Part shown: positions 19,993 to 30,768 of the stretch, piece after piece | Layout of the letters: the number at the start of each line of letters is the position of its first letter | Position numbering within the stretch: position 1 is the first letter of the stretch | DNA from: Candidimonas nitroreducens | GTDB taxonomy: Bacteria; Pseudomonadota; Gammaproteobacteria; Burkholderiales; Burkholderiaceae_B | Assembly (NCBI RefSeq): GCF_002209565.1 | Contig: NZ_NJIH01000006.1 | Coordinates: 248,001-312,000 of the forward strand | Reading direction: 5' to 3' | Length of the DNA: 64,000 bases | Translations under genes and position numbers: made by a program | Notes under the pieces: generated by a model | Told to the model about the DNA's origin: nothing | Seen by the model: only the letters and a program-made list of their open reading frames with translations | The model's database searches: none

Positions 19993-20802
19993 CTACGATT
20001 GCCGCGGCTTGCGCCCGCGCTGCGCGGCGTAATGATCGTACAGGCGGTCGGGCACCAGGCGCAGCAGGCGCGCCACCCAGGCCATCTGCCAGGGCAGCAC
20101 AATGTACGAAACCTTGCGGTCTATGGCGCGCACGGCCAGCTCGGCGAAGCGCTCGGCCGGCATGAGGAAGGGCATCTTGTAGGGATTGTGCGCAGTCATG
20201 GGCGTGCGGATGAAGCCCGGCGCCAGGGTCACGACGCCCACGCCGCTGCCGTGCAGCTCCACCCGCAGGCTTTCGCAGTAATTGCGCACCGCCGCCTTCG
20301 AGGCGCAATACGCACCGGCGCCCGGCAGGCCGCGCACCGCCGCCACGCTGGCGATGCCCACCAGGCGGCCGGAGCCGCGCGCCTTCATGGCCGCAACGAA
20401 GGGCTCGAAAGTCGCCACGGTGGCGTTCAAATTGGTGGCGATGATGGCTTCGAAGACCGAGTAGTCTTCGGGCTCTTCGGTCAGGGTGCCGACGCTGATG
20501 CCGGCGCTGGCGATGACCACGTCGACCGGCCCGCCCGCAAGAAAATCGGCGGCGGCGGCATGCAGCGCGGCGCGCTCGCGCACGTCGACGGCATAGACGC
20601 GGTGGCGCCCCGGCAGCGACTGCGCCAGGGCCTGCAGCGCTTGCTGCCTGCGGCCCAGCAGGCCGAGTTCCGCGCCGCGGCGCGCATACACGGCGGCCAG
20701 CGCGGCGCCGATGCCGCTGCTGGCGCCCGTGATGAAGACGCGGCCGGCAGACGGGCCGCGCCCGGCCGCCTCGGCGGCAAAGGCTTCAGCGGCAGCGCCC
20801 AT
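19993..20802 (-). CDS. SDR-family short-chain dehydrogenase
   Basis: The 269 residues carry the NAD(P) glycine motif TGASSGIGAAL near residue 25, ASAGIS in place of the usual NNAG, and the catalytic S-Y-K in GIASVAAVRGLPGAGAYCASKAAV. The C-terminal part (KVSYIVLPWQMAWVARLLRLVPDRLYD) is hydrophobic, as in membrane-associated DHRS7B/DltE-like SDRs. The ATG at 20802 (MGAAAEAF) is chosen over an in-frame ATG 48 bases earlier. It lies 88 bases after carB. Substrate unknown; no evidence ties it to pyrimidines beyond position. Confidence 0.85.
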   Translation of the reverse strand: MGAAAEAFAAEAAGRGPSAGRVFITGASSGIGAALAAVYARRGAELGLLGRRQQALQALAQSLPGRHRVYAVDVRERAALHAAAADFLAGGPVDVVIASAGISVGTLTEEPEDYSVFEAIIATNLNATVATFEPFVAAMKARGSGRLVGIASVAAVRGLPGAGAYCASKAAVRNYCESLRVELHGSGVGVVTLAPGFIRTPMTAHNPYKMPFLMPAERFAELAVRAIDRKVSYIVLPWQMAWVARLLRLVPDRLYDHYAAQRGRKPRQS

Positions 20803-20890
20803 GTTCAGCGCCCTGGCCCGGCCCGCCGCAAGGCCGGGCCATAGGAACACAGGAACGAGCCGGCGCCTGCCATTCCGACGGGCCGGCCGG

Positions 20891-24136
<3,246 letters not shown>

Positions 24137-24148
24137 GATGCGGAAATT

Positions 24149-25306
24149 TCAGTGCTGGCCGGCCATAAGGCTGATGAACTTGTCGAACAACTCCAGGATG
24201 TCGTGCGGGCCCGGGCTGGCCTCGGGGTGGCCCTGGAAACAGAAGGCCGGAGCGTCGCTAAGCTCGAACCCTTGCAGCGTGCCGTCGAACAGCGACACAT
24301 GAGTGGCCCGGGCATTGGCCGGCAGCGTCGCGGCGTCGACCGCGAAACCGTGGTTCTGGCTGGTGATGAACACACGCTTGCTGGCCAGGTCTTGCACCGG
24401 GTGATTGGCGCCGTGGTGGCCGGCCTTCATCTTGACGGTACGCCCGCCCAAGGCCAGGCCCATGATCTGCTGGCCCAGGCAGATGCCGAACAGCGGCACC
24501 TTGCGATCCATGGCGACCCGCGCCGTTTCCACTGCGTAGTCGCAGGGTTCGGGGTCGCCCGGCCCGTTCGACAGGAAGATGCCGTCGGGCTTGAGGGCCA
24601 GCACCTCGGTCACGGGCGTCTGCGCCGGCACCACGGTAACGCGGCAGCCGCGCTCGGCCAGCAGCCGCAATATATTGAACTTGACGCCGAAATCGTAGGC
24701 CACCACGTGGTACTTGCCGCCCTGCTGCTGCGAGTAGCCCTGGCCGAGCGTCCAGGTGCCCTGCTGCCATTCCTGAGGGCTGGTGATGGATACCACCTTG
24801 GCCAGATCCTGGCCGGACATGCCCGGAAAGCCGCGCGCCAGTTCGACGGCGCGCTGCGCGTCTTCGGAGCCGGCCAGAATGCAGGCGCCCTGGGCGCCGC
24901 CGTCACGCAGTATGCGGGTGAGCTTGCGCGTATCGACGCCGGCTATACCCACCACGCCCTGCGCTTTCAGGTATTCGGACAGTGTCTGGGTGGAGCGGAA
25001 GTTCGACACGCGCAGGGAACAGTCGCGCACCACCAGGCCGGCGGCGTGTACGCGCGCCGATTCGACGTCTTCGACGTTGATGCCGGTGTTGCCGATGTGA
25101 GGATAGGTCAGGGTAACGATCTGGCCGTTGTAGCTCGGGTCGGTCAGGATTTCCTGGTAACCCGTCATGGCGGTATTGAAGACAACCTCGGCGACGGAAT
25201 AGCCATCGGCGCCGATAGAGACACCCTTGAAGATGGTACCGTCCGCCAACGCTAGAATTGCAGGAGAAAGCCCCTCGGCCCTCTCTGGGAAAAGTGACGG
25301 CAGCAA
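24149..25306 (-). CDS. carA: Carbamoyl-phosphate synthase small (glutamine amidotransferase) subunit
   Basis: CarA hydrolyses glutamine to feed ammonia to CarB. The GATase-1 domain has the nucleophile in [16 protein letters not shown] and the histidine/glutamate pair in [13 protein letters not shown]. The N-terminal domain begins [20 protein letters not shown]. No ATG fits the family N-terminus. A TTG at 25306 (then [11 protein letters not shown]) has GGGG nine to twelve bases upstream and gives 385 residues, close to the E. coli length of 382. The frame stays open to 25600 without homologous sequence. The N-terminus is thus provisional. Confidence 0.95.
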   Translation of the reverse strand: MLPSLFPERAEGLSPAILALADGTIFKGVSIGADGYSVAEVVFNTAMTGYQEILTDPSYNGQIVTLTYPHIGNTGINVEDVESARVHAAGLVVRDCSLRVSNFRSTQTLSEYLKAQGVVGIAGVDTRKLTRILRDGGAQGACILAGSEDAQRAVELARGFPGMSGQDLAKVVSITSPQEWQQGTWTLGQGYSQQQGGKYHVVAYDFGVKFNILRLLAERGCRVTVVPAQTPVTEVLALKPDGIFLSNGPGDPEPCDYAVETARVAMDRKVPLFGICLGQQIMGLALGGRTVKMKAGHHGANHPVQDLASKRVFITSQNHGFAVDAATLPANARATHVSLFDGTLQGFELSDAPAFCFQGHPEASPGPHDILELFDKFISLMAGQH

Positions 25307-25344
25307 GATAAACCCCGGTTTCGATTTCAGAAAGTAAACCTTGG

Positions 25345-25350
25345 GATTAT
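25345..25350 (-). promoter_or_regulatory. Putative -10 box of the carA promoter
   Basis: A perfect TATAAT lies on the minus strand about 39 bases before the proposed carA TTG start. No good -35 hexamer is seen 17 bases upstream, so an activator may be needed. Confidence 0.5.
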
Positions 25351-25441
25351 ACCTTGAGAGCCGACGCCGGCCTGGCAGGCCCCCTGGCCGAACGATAACC
25401 CCGAGCCGCGAAGCGGCCCGCGGCCGACGGTGAAAAGTGCC

Positions 25442-25462
25442 GCTGCCCATGCGGCAGCAAAC
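25442..25462. repeat. 21-bp hairpin-forming repeat, copy 1 (carA-tal divergent region)
   Basis: The unit begins GCTGCC-CATGC-GGCAGC, a 6-bp inverted repeat with a 5-base centre, and ends AAAC. An exact second copy lies 65 bases away at 25507. Both are in the 314-base non-coding region between the carA and tal starts. Confidence 0.8.
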
Positions 25463-25506
25463 GATCACGCCGGGGTCGGCCCGGGTGGGCACGGTTGTAT
25501 TTATCT

Positions 25507-25527
25507 GCTGCCCATGCGGCAGCAAAC
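25507..25527. repeat. 21-bp hairpin-forming repeat, copy 2
   Basis: Identical over 21 bases to the unit at 25442 and in the same orientation. It lies 94 bases upstream of the tal ATG and about 200 bases upstream of carA. Possible uses are a paired operator or a small dispersed repeat. Confidence 0.8.
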
Positions 25528-25620
25528 ATGGAAATAGTTCGCGGCGGCCGGCTGGACGCAGCCCGCTCCGCGGTTCGCTGCCATAATGGCGGTTCCTCAA
25601 CTACGCCTTCCGCCCGCCCC

Positions 25621-26583
25621 ATGCCCAGCCAGCTCGACGCCTTGCGCCAGTACACCACGGTCGTCGCCGACACCGGCGACTTCGAGGCCATGCGCGCGCA
25701 CCGCCCCACCGATGCCACGACCAACCCGTCCCTGATACTGAAGGCCGTCCAGAAGCCCGCCTACCGTCCGCTGCTGGACAAGCTGCTGGCCGGGCACCCC
25801 GGCGCCGCCACGGCCGAGCTGGCCGAACGCCTGCTGGTGGCCTTCGGCCTGGAAATCCTCGGCATCGTGCCCGGCCGCGTATCCACCGAAGTCGACGCCC
25901 GCCTGAGCTTCGATACCCAGGCCACCATCGAGCGCGCGCGGCGCCTGGTGGCGCGCTACCGCCATGCGGGCATCGACCGCGAACGCATACTGATAAAGAT
26001 CGCCTCTACCTGGGAAGGCATACAGGCCGCGCGCGTGCTGCAGCGCGAAGGCATACGCTGCAATCTGACCCTGTTGTTTTCGCTGCCGCAGGCCGTGGCC
26101 TGCGCCGACGCCGGCGTACAGCTTATTTCGCCCTTCGTGGGCCGCATCTACGACTGGTACAAGAAGGCGGCCGGCGCGCAATGGGACGAGGCCGCCCATG
26201 CCGGCGCGCAAGACCCGGGCGTGCAGTCGGTGGCGCGTATCTACAATTACTACAAGGCGCGCGGCATCCAGACCGAGATCATGGGCGCCAGCTTTCGCAA
26301 CAAGAGCCAGATCTTGGCGCTGGCCGGCTGCGACCTGCTGACCATCAGCCCCGAACTGCTGGGCGAGCTGGCCGCCGCCGACGCCCCGATCGAGCGGCGC
26401 CTGGATCCGGCCCACGCCGCACAGGCCGCCGGCGACACCCTGCCCTGCGACGAAATTTCCTTCCGCAGCCTGCTCAACCAGGACGCCATGGCCACCGAGA
26501 AGCTGGCCGAAGGCATACGCGTGTTCGTCGCCGACGCCATCAAGCTGGAAGCGCTGATCGATGCAGCGCGACGGCCGGCCTGA
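25621..26583 (+). CDS. tal: Transaldolase
   Basis: Transaldolase transfers the dihydroxyacetone unit between sedoheptulose-7-phosphate and glyceraldehyde-3-phosphate in the pentose phosphate pathway. The 320-residue protein is the long TalA/TalB type: [16 protein letters not shown] at the N-terminus, the [10 protein letters not shown] motif, and Schiff-base Lys126 in [14 protein letters not shown]. The ATG at 25621 opens the conserved domain. A convincing ribosome site is not visible. Two hairpins follow the gene. Confidence 0.97.
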   Translation: MPSQLDALRQYTTVVADTGDFEAMRAHRPTDATTNPSLILKAVQKPAYRPLLDKLLAGHPGAATAELAERLLVAFGLEILGIVPGRVSTEVDARLSFDTQATIERARRLVARYRHAGIDRERILIKIASTWEGIQAARVLQREGIRCNLTLLFSLPQAVACADAGVQLISPFVGRIYDWYKKAAGAQWDEAAHAGAQDPGVQSVARIYNYYKARGIQTEIMGASFRNKSQILALAGCDLLTISPELLGELAAADAPIERRLDPAHAAQAAGDTLPCDEISFRSLLNQDAMATEKLAEGIRVFVADAIKLEALIDAARRPA

Positions 26584-26625
26584 AGCCGCGCCGGCAATAA
26601 TCGGCAGGCCGCCTCACAATTATGA

Positions 26626-26655
26626 ACAAACCCTCCGTTTTACGGGAGGGTTTGT
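26626..26655. terminator. Bidirectional terminator hairpin, tal / ABC permease
   Basis: ACAAACCCTCC and GGAGGGTTTGT form an 11-bp perfect stem around an 8-base loop, 42 bases after the tal stop. The stem base is A/T-rich on both sides, as in bidirectional terminators between convergent genes. Confidence 0.75.
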
Positions 26656-26665
26656 CAGCATTCCG

Positions 26666-26699
26666 GAGACTGGCGCCCCGCGAGGCGCCAGTCTCGTTT
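26666..26699. terminator. Second strong hairpin between tal and ABC permease
   Basis: GAGACTGGCGCC and GGCGCCAGTCTC make a 12-bp perfect stem with a CCGCGA loop, then GTTT on the plus strand. With the hairpin at 26626 it forms a tandem terminator between the convergent genes. Confidence 0.7.
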
Positions 26700-26750
26700 C
26701 AGGAAGAGAGCGTGCCGGCCCGGCACGCGGCCTATAGACCCGCGGCCAGG

Positions 26751-27545
26751 TCAGATCTTCTCGGTTTCCCCCGCCCTGGGCTTCCAGACCAGCAGGCGGC
26801 GCTCGATCAGGGCCACCAGGCCGTCGAGCAGCAGTGCGAATATCGTCAGCACCACGATGCCGGCGAATACGGTGTTGACATCCAGCGTGCCTTCGGCCTG
26901 CAGGATCAGGTAGCCGACGCCGCTGGCCGAACCCAGGTATTCGCCCACTACCGCGCCCACGAAGGCCAGGCCCACCGAGGTATGCAGGCTGGAGAACACC
27001 CAGCTGGTCGCCGAGGGGATGTAGACGTGGCGCAGCAGCTGGCGCTGGCTGGCGCCCAGCATGCGGGCGTTGTCCAGCAGCGTGGTGCTGACTTCGCGCA
27101 CGCCCTGGTAGACGTTGAAGAACACGATGAAGAACACCAGCGTAACCGCCAGCGCCACCTTGGACCAGATGCCCAGCCCGAACCACATGCCGAAGATTGG
27201 TGCCAGGATCACCCGGGGCATGGAGTTGGCCGCGGTGATGTACGGGTCGAGCAGCGCGCTGGCCGAACGCGACAGCCCTAGCCACAGCCCCATGGCCAGG
27301 CCCGTGACGGTACCGATCACGAAGGCCAGTACGGTCTCGATGAGCGTCACCCAGAGATGCGGATAGATGTCGCCGTTGCCGATGAACCAGGCCCAGATCA
27401 CCTTGGCCACCTCGACCGGCTGGCCGAAGAAGAACGCGAAATTGACGTTGCGCGACGCCAGATACCAGCCCACCAGAATCAGCAGCAGCAGCAAGACCTG
27501 CCAGAAGCGCAGCATGCGCGGTGTAAGCATTGAGGATTTGGACAT
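26751..27545 (-). CDS. NitT/TauT-family ABC transporter permease
   Basis: This 264-residue inner-membrane permease of the nitrate/sulfonate/taurine class (SsuC/TauC-like) has about six helices, beginning LRFWQVLLLLLILVGWYLAS. It carries the ATPase-contact loop LDNARMLGASQRQLLRHVYIPSA. It is the last gene of a three-gene importer, 5 bases after the ATPase gene. Substrate cannot be told; no sulfonate or taurine oxygenase is adjacent. Confidence 0.92.
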   Translation of the reverse strand: MSKSSMLTPRMLRFWQVLLLLLILVGWYLASRNVNFAFFFGQPVEVAKVIWAWFIGNGDIYPHLWVTLIETVLAFVIGTVTGLAMGLWLGLSRSASALLDPYITAANSMPRVILAPIFGMWFGLGIWSKVALAVTLVFFIVFFNVYQGVREVSTTLLDNARMLGASQRQLLRHVYIPSATSWVFSSLHTSVGLAFVGAVVGEYLGSASGVGYLILQAEGTLDVNTVFAGIVVLTIFALLLDGLVALIERRLLVWKPRAGETEKI

Positions 27546-27550
27546 GTTAT

Positions 27551-28357
27551 TTACGCCCGCTTCTGTTGGGCATAGCCCTTCAAGACTTCTTCGCGCAGCA
27601 CGTCCCAGATCGCCTGGTGCAGTTCGACGAACCGCGGATGCGTGCGCACTTCGGCCACGTCTCGCGGACGCGCGATGTCGATCTCGAACTGGCCGATCGG
27701 ATGGGTGGCCGGGCCCGCCGACAGCACCACCACGCGGTCGCTCATGGCGATGGCTTCGTCAAGGTCGTGAGTGATGAACAGCACCGCCTTGCGCTTGGCC
27801 ATCCAGAGGTCGAGAACCTCGTTTTCCATGAGCTGGCGCGTCTGGATGTCGAGCGCCGAAAAGGGCTCGTCCATGAGGATGATGTCGGGATCGCGTATCA
27901 GCGTCTGCGCCAGCATGGCGCGCTTGCGCATGCCGCCCGACATCTGGTGCGGATAGCGCGACTCGAAGCCGCCCAGCCCCACGCGCTTGAGCCAATGCAG
28001 CCCCTGCTCGCGGGCCTCGGCGCGCGGCACGTGGGCGAATTCCAGGCCAGCCACCACGTTGTCCAGCGCATTGCGCCATGGCATGAGCGCCTCGCCCTGA
28101 AACATGTAGCCGGCCCGCTCGTTAATGCCCTGCAATGCCTGGCCGAACACCTTGACCTGGCCCGAGGACGGAGCCAGCAGCCCCGCGCCCACGTTCAGCA
28201 GCGTCGACTTGCCGCAGCCCGTGGGGCCCACCACCGAGACAAACTCGCCGGGCGCGATGGACAGGGTCGCATCGCGCACCGCCGTATAGCCCTGGCCGCC
28301 GTCACGCGCCGCGAAGCGGCACGTGATATCTTCCAGTAACAGCGCGGCTTCAGGCAT
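27551..28357 (-). CDS. NitT/TauT-family ABC transporter ATP-binding protein
   Basis: The 268-residue ATPase shows Walker A VGPTGCGKST, a signature MSGGMRKRAMLAQ in place of LSGGQ (common in SsuB/TauB types), Walker B IILMDEPFSALD and the H-loop FITHDLDEAIAMSD. It overlaps the receptor gene by 8 bases and precedes the permease by 5, so the three genes are one operon. Confidence 0.93.
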   Translation of the reverse strand: MPEAALLLEDITCRFAARDGGQGYTAVRDATLSIAPGEFVSVVGPTGCGKSTLLNVGAGLLAPSSGQVKVFGQALQGINERAGYMFQGEALMPWRNALDNVVAGLEFAHVPRAEAREQGLHWLKRVGLGGFESRYPHQMSGGMRKRAMLAQTLIRDPDIILMDEPFSALDIQTRQLMENEVLDLWMAKRKAVLFITHDLDEAIAMSDRVVVLSAGPATHPIGQFEIDIARPRDVAEVRTHPRFVELHQAIWDVLREEVLKGYAQQKRA

Positions 28358-29390
28358 GGGGGTATTTCTTGTTGGCCTTGATCGCGAACTGGTTGGTCCA
28401 GATCTTGGAGATGTCGATCTTGCTTACCGGGAAGTTTGGAATGTAGGCCGCCTGCGCCTTGAGGGCGGTTTCGGGGCCGTCTTTCGCCACCATGCCGTCG
28501 GGCGAGATAGCTTCCATATTGCCCTTCAGGGCCAGCTTGTACAGCTCCGCATCGCCCAGCAGGTAAGACTGGGGAACCGTCTTGGCGATGTCGTCCAGCG
28601 ATGCCGCGTGGATCCATTTGTCGGCGCGCACGATGGCGTTGGCCAGAGCCTGAGCGGTGTTCGGGTTCTTGTCGAGGAAAGATTGCGCGGCGTACAGGCA
28701 GCCCGATGGCATATTGCCGCCGAACACCTCGTGGGTGTCCTTGAGCGTGCGGGTGTCGGAAATGATGCGCAGTTCCTTGGCATGCACCAGGGTGCTGATG
28801 ACCGGATCCACATTGCACATGGCGTCGATCTGGCCGGTGCGCAAGGCGGTAATGGCGCCGGCGCCGGCGCCCACGCCGATGATGGAGACATCGGTGGGTT
28901 TCAGGCCGTGCTTGGTCAGGAAGAAGCTGACCATCATGTTGGTGGACGAACCGGGAGCGGTCACGCCGACTTTCTTGCCTTTCAGATCGGCGGGGCTCTT
29001 GTAGCCGGCCATGGTCTTGGTGGACACGCCCAATACCATCATGGGCGCCTGGCCCTGCTGCGCGAAGGTGCGGTAGAACTGGCCCTTGGACTGCAGCATG
29101 ATGGTGTGCTCGAAGGCGCCCGAGACCACGTCGGCGCTGCCGCCCACCACGGCCTGCAGGGCCTTGGAACCGCCGGCGAAGTCGATGACCTGGGCATCGA
29201 GCCCTTCGTCCTTGAAGAAGCCGCGGCGCTGCGCGATGGTCAGGGGCAGATAGTAAATGAGCGCCTGGCCGCCCACCGCGATCTTGACATCTTTCTTCTC
29301 GATACCCTTGGCGCTGGCCAGGCGGGGGAACACCGTTGCGGCGCCAGCCATGCCGGCAAGCTTGATCAGTTCACGACGGGATAAAGACAT
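28350..29390 (-). CDS. NitT/TauT-family ABC transporter substrate-binding protein
   Basis: The 346-residue periplasmic receptor is of the SsuA/NMT1 type. The N-terminus MSLSRRELIKLAGMAGAATV carries a twin-arginine-like signal, probably cleaved after LASA. The body has VKIAVGGQALIYYLPLTIAQ, FKDEGLDAQVIDFAGGSKALQAVVGGSADV and LKGKKVGVTAPGSSTNMM. AGGAGG precedes the ATG at 29390. It leads the operon. Ligand unknown. Confidence 0.92.
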   Translation of the reverse strand: MSLSRRELIKLAGMAGAATVFPRLASAKGIEKKDVKIAVGGQALIYYLPLTIAQRRGFFKDEGLDAQVIDFAGGSKALQAVVGGSADVVSGAFEHTIMLQSKGQFYRTFAQQGQAPMMVLGVSTKTMAGYKSPADLKGKKVGVTAPGSSTNMMVSFFLTKHGLKPTDVSIIGVGAGAGAITALRTGQIDAMCNVDPVISTLVHAKELRIISDTRTLKDTHEVFGGNMPSGCLYAAQSFLDKNPNTAQALANAIVRADKWIHAASLDDIAKTVPQSYLLGDAELYKLALKGNMEAISPDGMVAKDGPETALKAQAAYIPNFPVSKIDISKIWTNQFAIKANKKYPHA

Positions 29391-29457
29391 ACTCGACCTC
29401 CTGAGTCGGTTATCTGCTTGTTGGGGACGCGAGTGAGCGTCTGGTCTAGATATCTCA

Positions 29458-29493
29458 GGCCACAGCGGCCGGGAATGCCCAGCCGCTGCGGCC
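29458..29493. repeat. Inverted repeat in the ABC-operon leader
   Basis: GGCCACAGCGGC pairs with GCCGCTGCGGCC (11 of 12 bp) across 12 bases, about 70 bases upstream of the receptor gene. No T tract follows on either strand. It could be an operator or leader structure, or a weak end-point for recR transcripts. Nothing else was seen in the 268-base gap 29391-29658. Confidence 0.5.
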
Positions 29494-29658
29494 TGTAAAA
29501 GCTTCCCGATAATACCCGAGAACCAGGCCCCGGCTTATCAGGTATTGCACTATGTCGGCGACAAAAACAGGGCTGTCGCTGCGCATGGCGCGAACGCCGG
29601 CCTTACCGCCATCCAGGCCGGCGCGCCACGTTCAGCTTGCGTTCATCGCAGCCGCGGT

Positions 29659-30267
29659 TCAGGTGCTGCGCCGCTCCATCAGCGCCCAGGCGATGGTGCC
29701 GGCGTCGACGTACTCGAGTTCGCTGCCGGCGGGCACGCCGCGCGCCAGGCGCGTCACCGCGAGCCCGCGGGCTCGCAGCAGCTCGGACAAATAATGCGCC
29801 GTAGTCTCGCCCTCGGCGGTGAAATTGGTGGCCAGGATTACCTCGCGCACCACGCCGTCGCAGGCGCGCGCCAGCAGGCGGTCGAACTGCAGGTCGCCCG
29901 GCCCCACGCCTTCCAGCGGCGCCAGGCGACCCATCAGCACGTAGTACAGGCCGCGATAGCCGTGGCTGGACTCGATCATGTTCTGATCGGCCGGGGTTTC
30001 CACCACGCACAGCACGGCCTCGTCGCGCTTGGGGTTGCGGCAGGTTGCGCAGACCTCGTCCTCGGTGAAGCCATTGCAGCGGGCGCAGTGGCGTAGGCCA
30101 TGCACCGCGCCGGCCAGAGCCCGGCTGAGCAGGTCGGCGCCGGCCGGGTCGTGCTGCAGCAGGTGATAGGCCATGCGCCGTGCCGAGCGCGCACCCACGC
30201 CCGGCAGGTGGCGCAAGGCTTCGATCAAAGCCCTGAGAGGCTCGGGCTCGGGCAGCAGCTCGTCCAT
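29659..30267 (-). CDS. recR: Recombination mediator protein RecR
   Basis: RecR works with RecO/RecF to load RecA on gapped DNA. The 202 residues show the helix-hairpin-helix [17 protein letters not shown], the zinc finger [16 protein letters not shown] and the Toprim block [24 protein letters not shown]. The start shares one base with the ybaB stop, so the two are coupled downstream of dnaX, the conserved dnaX-ybaB-recR order. Confidence 0.97.
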   Translation of the reverse strand: MDELLPEPEPLRALIEALRHLPGVGARSARRMAYHLLQHDPAGADLLSRALAGAVHGLRHCARCNGFTEDEVCATCRNPKRDEAVLCVVETPADQNMIESSHGYRGLYYVLMGRLAPLEGVGPGDLQFDRLLARACDGVVREVILATNFTAEGETTAHYLSELLRARGLAVTRLARGVPAGSELEYVDAGTIAWALMERRST

Positions 30268-30593
30268 CAGAACGGCAGTTTCATTCCCGGAGGCAGGGGC
30301 ATGCCGGCCGTGACCGCAGCCATTTTTTCCTGCGATGCGGCCTCGGCCTTGCGCAGCGCATCATTGAAGGCCGCGGCCACCAGATCCTCGAGCATGTCCT
30401 TGTCATCGGCCAGCAGGCTGGGGTCGATCGCGACGCGCCGTACGTCGTGGCGGCAGGTCATGGAGACCTTGACCAGGCCGCCGCCCGAGGCGCCTTCGAC
30501 CACGATATCGGCCAGCGCTTCCTGGGCCTTCTTCATGTTTTCCTGCATTTGCTGGGCTTGCCGCATCAATCCGGCAATCTGGCCTTTCATCAT
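30267..30593 (-). CDS. ybaB: YbaB/EbfC family nucleoid-associated protein
   Basis: This 108-residue DNA-binding, nucleoid-associated protein has the typical [20 protein letters not shown] opening and the core [23 protein letters not shown]. It is coupled to recR by a one-base overlap. A 175-base gap separates it from dnaX and holds a perfect hairpin at 30662. Confidence 0.96.
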   Translation of the reverse strand: MMKGQIAGLMRQAQQMQENMKKAQEALADIVVEGASGGGLVKVSMTCRHDVRRVAIDPSLLADDKDMLEDLVAAAFNDALRKAEAASQEKMAAVTAGMPLPPGMKLPF

Positions 30594-30661
30594 GATGAAC
30601 TATCCTGTCTGAATAAATAAAAACCGCAACATGGGCGGGAAGCCTCGGGATCCGCCCGCAT

Positions 30662-30683
30662 CAAAAGGGGGAATCCCCTTTTG
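30662..30683. terminator. Perfect 9-bp hairpin between dnaX and ybaB
   Basis: CAAAAGGGG and CCCCTTTTG flank GAAT. The T run is inside the stem, so it would be a bidirectional but weak terminator or an mRNA-processing stem between dnaX and ybaB. Confidence 0.55.
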
Positions 30684-30768
30684 CGTGTACTTGCTTCAAA
30701 TTTTCGTGGTGCATTGCACCGCCCGCGGCGCGAGAAACGCTGGCCGATTGGAGCGATGAGGTTTCATT

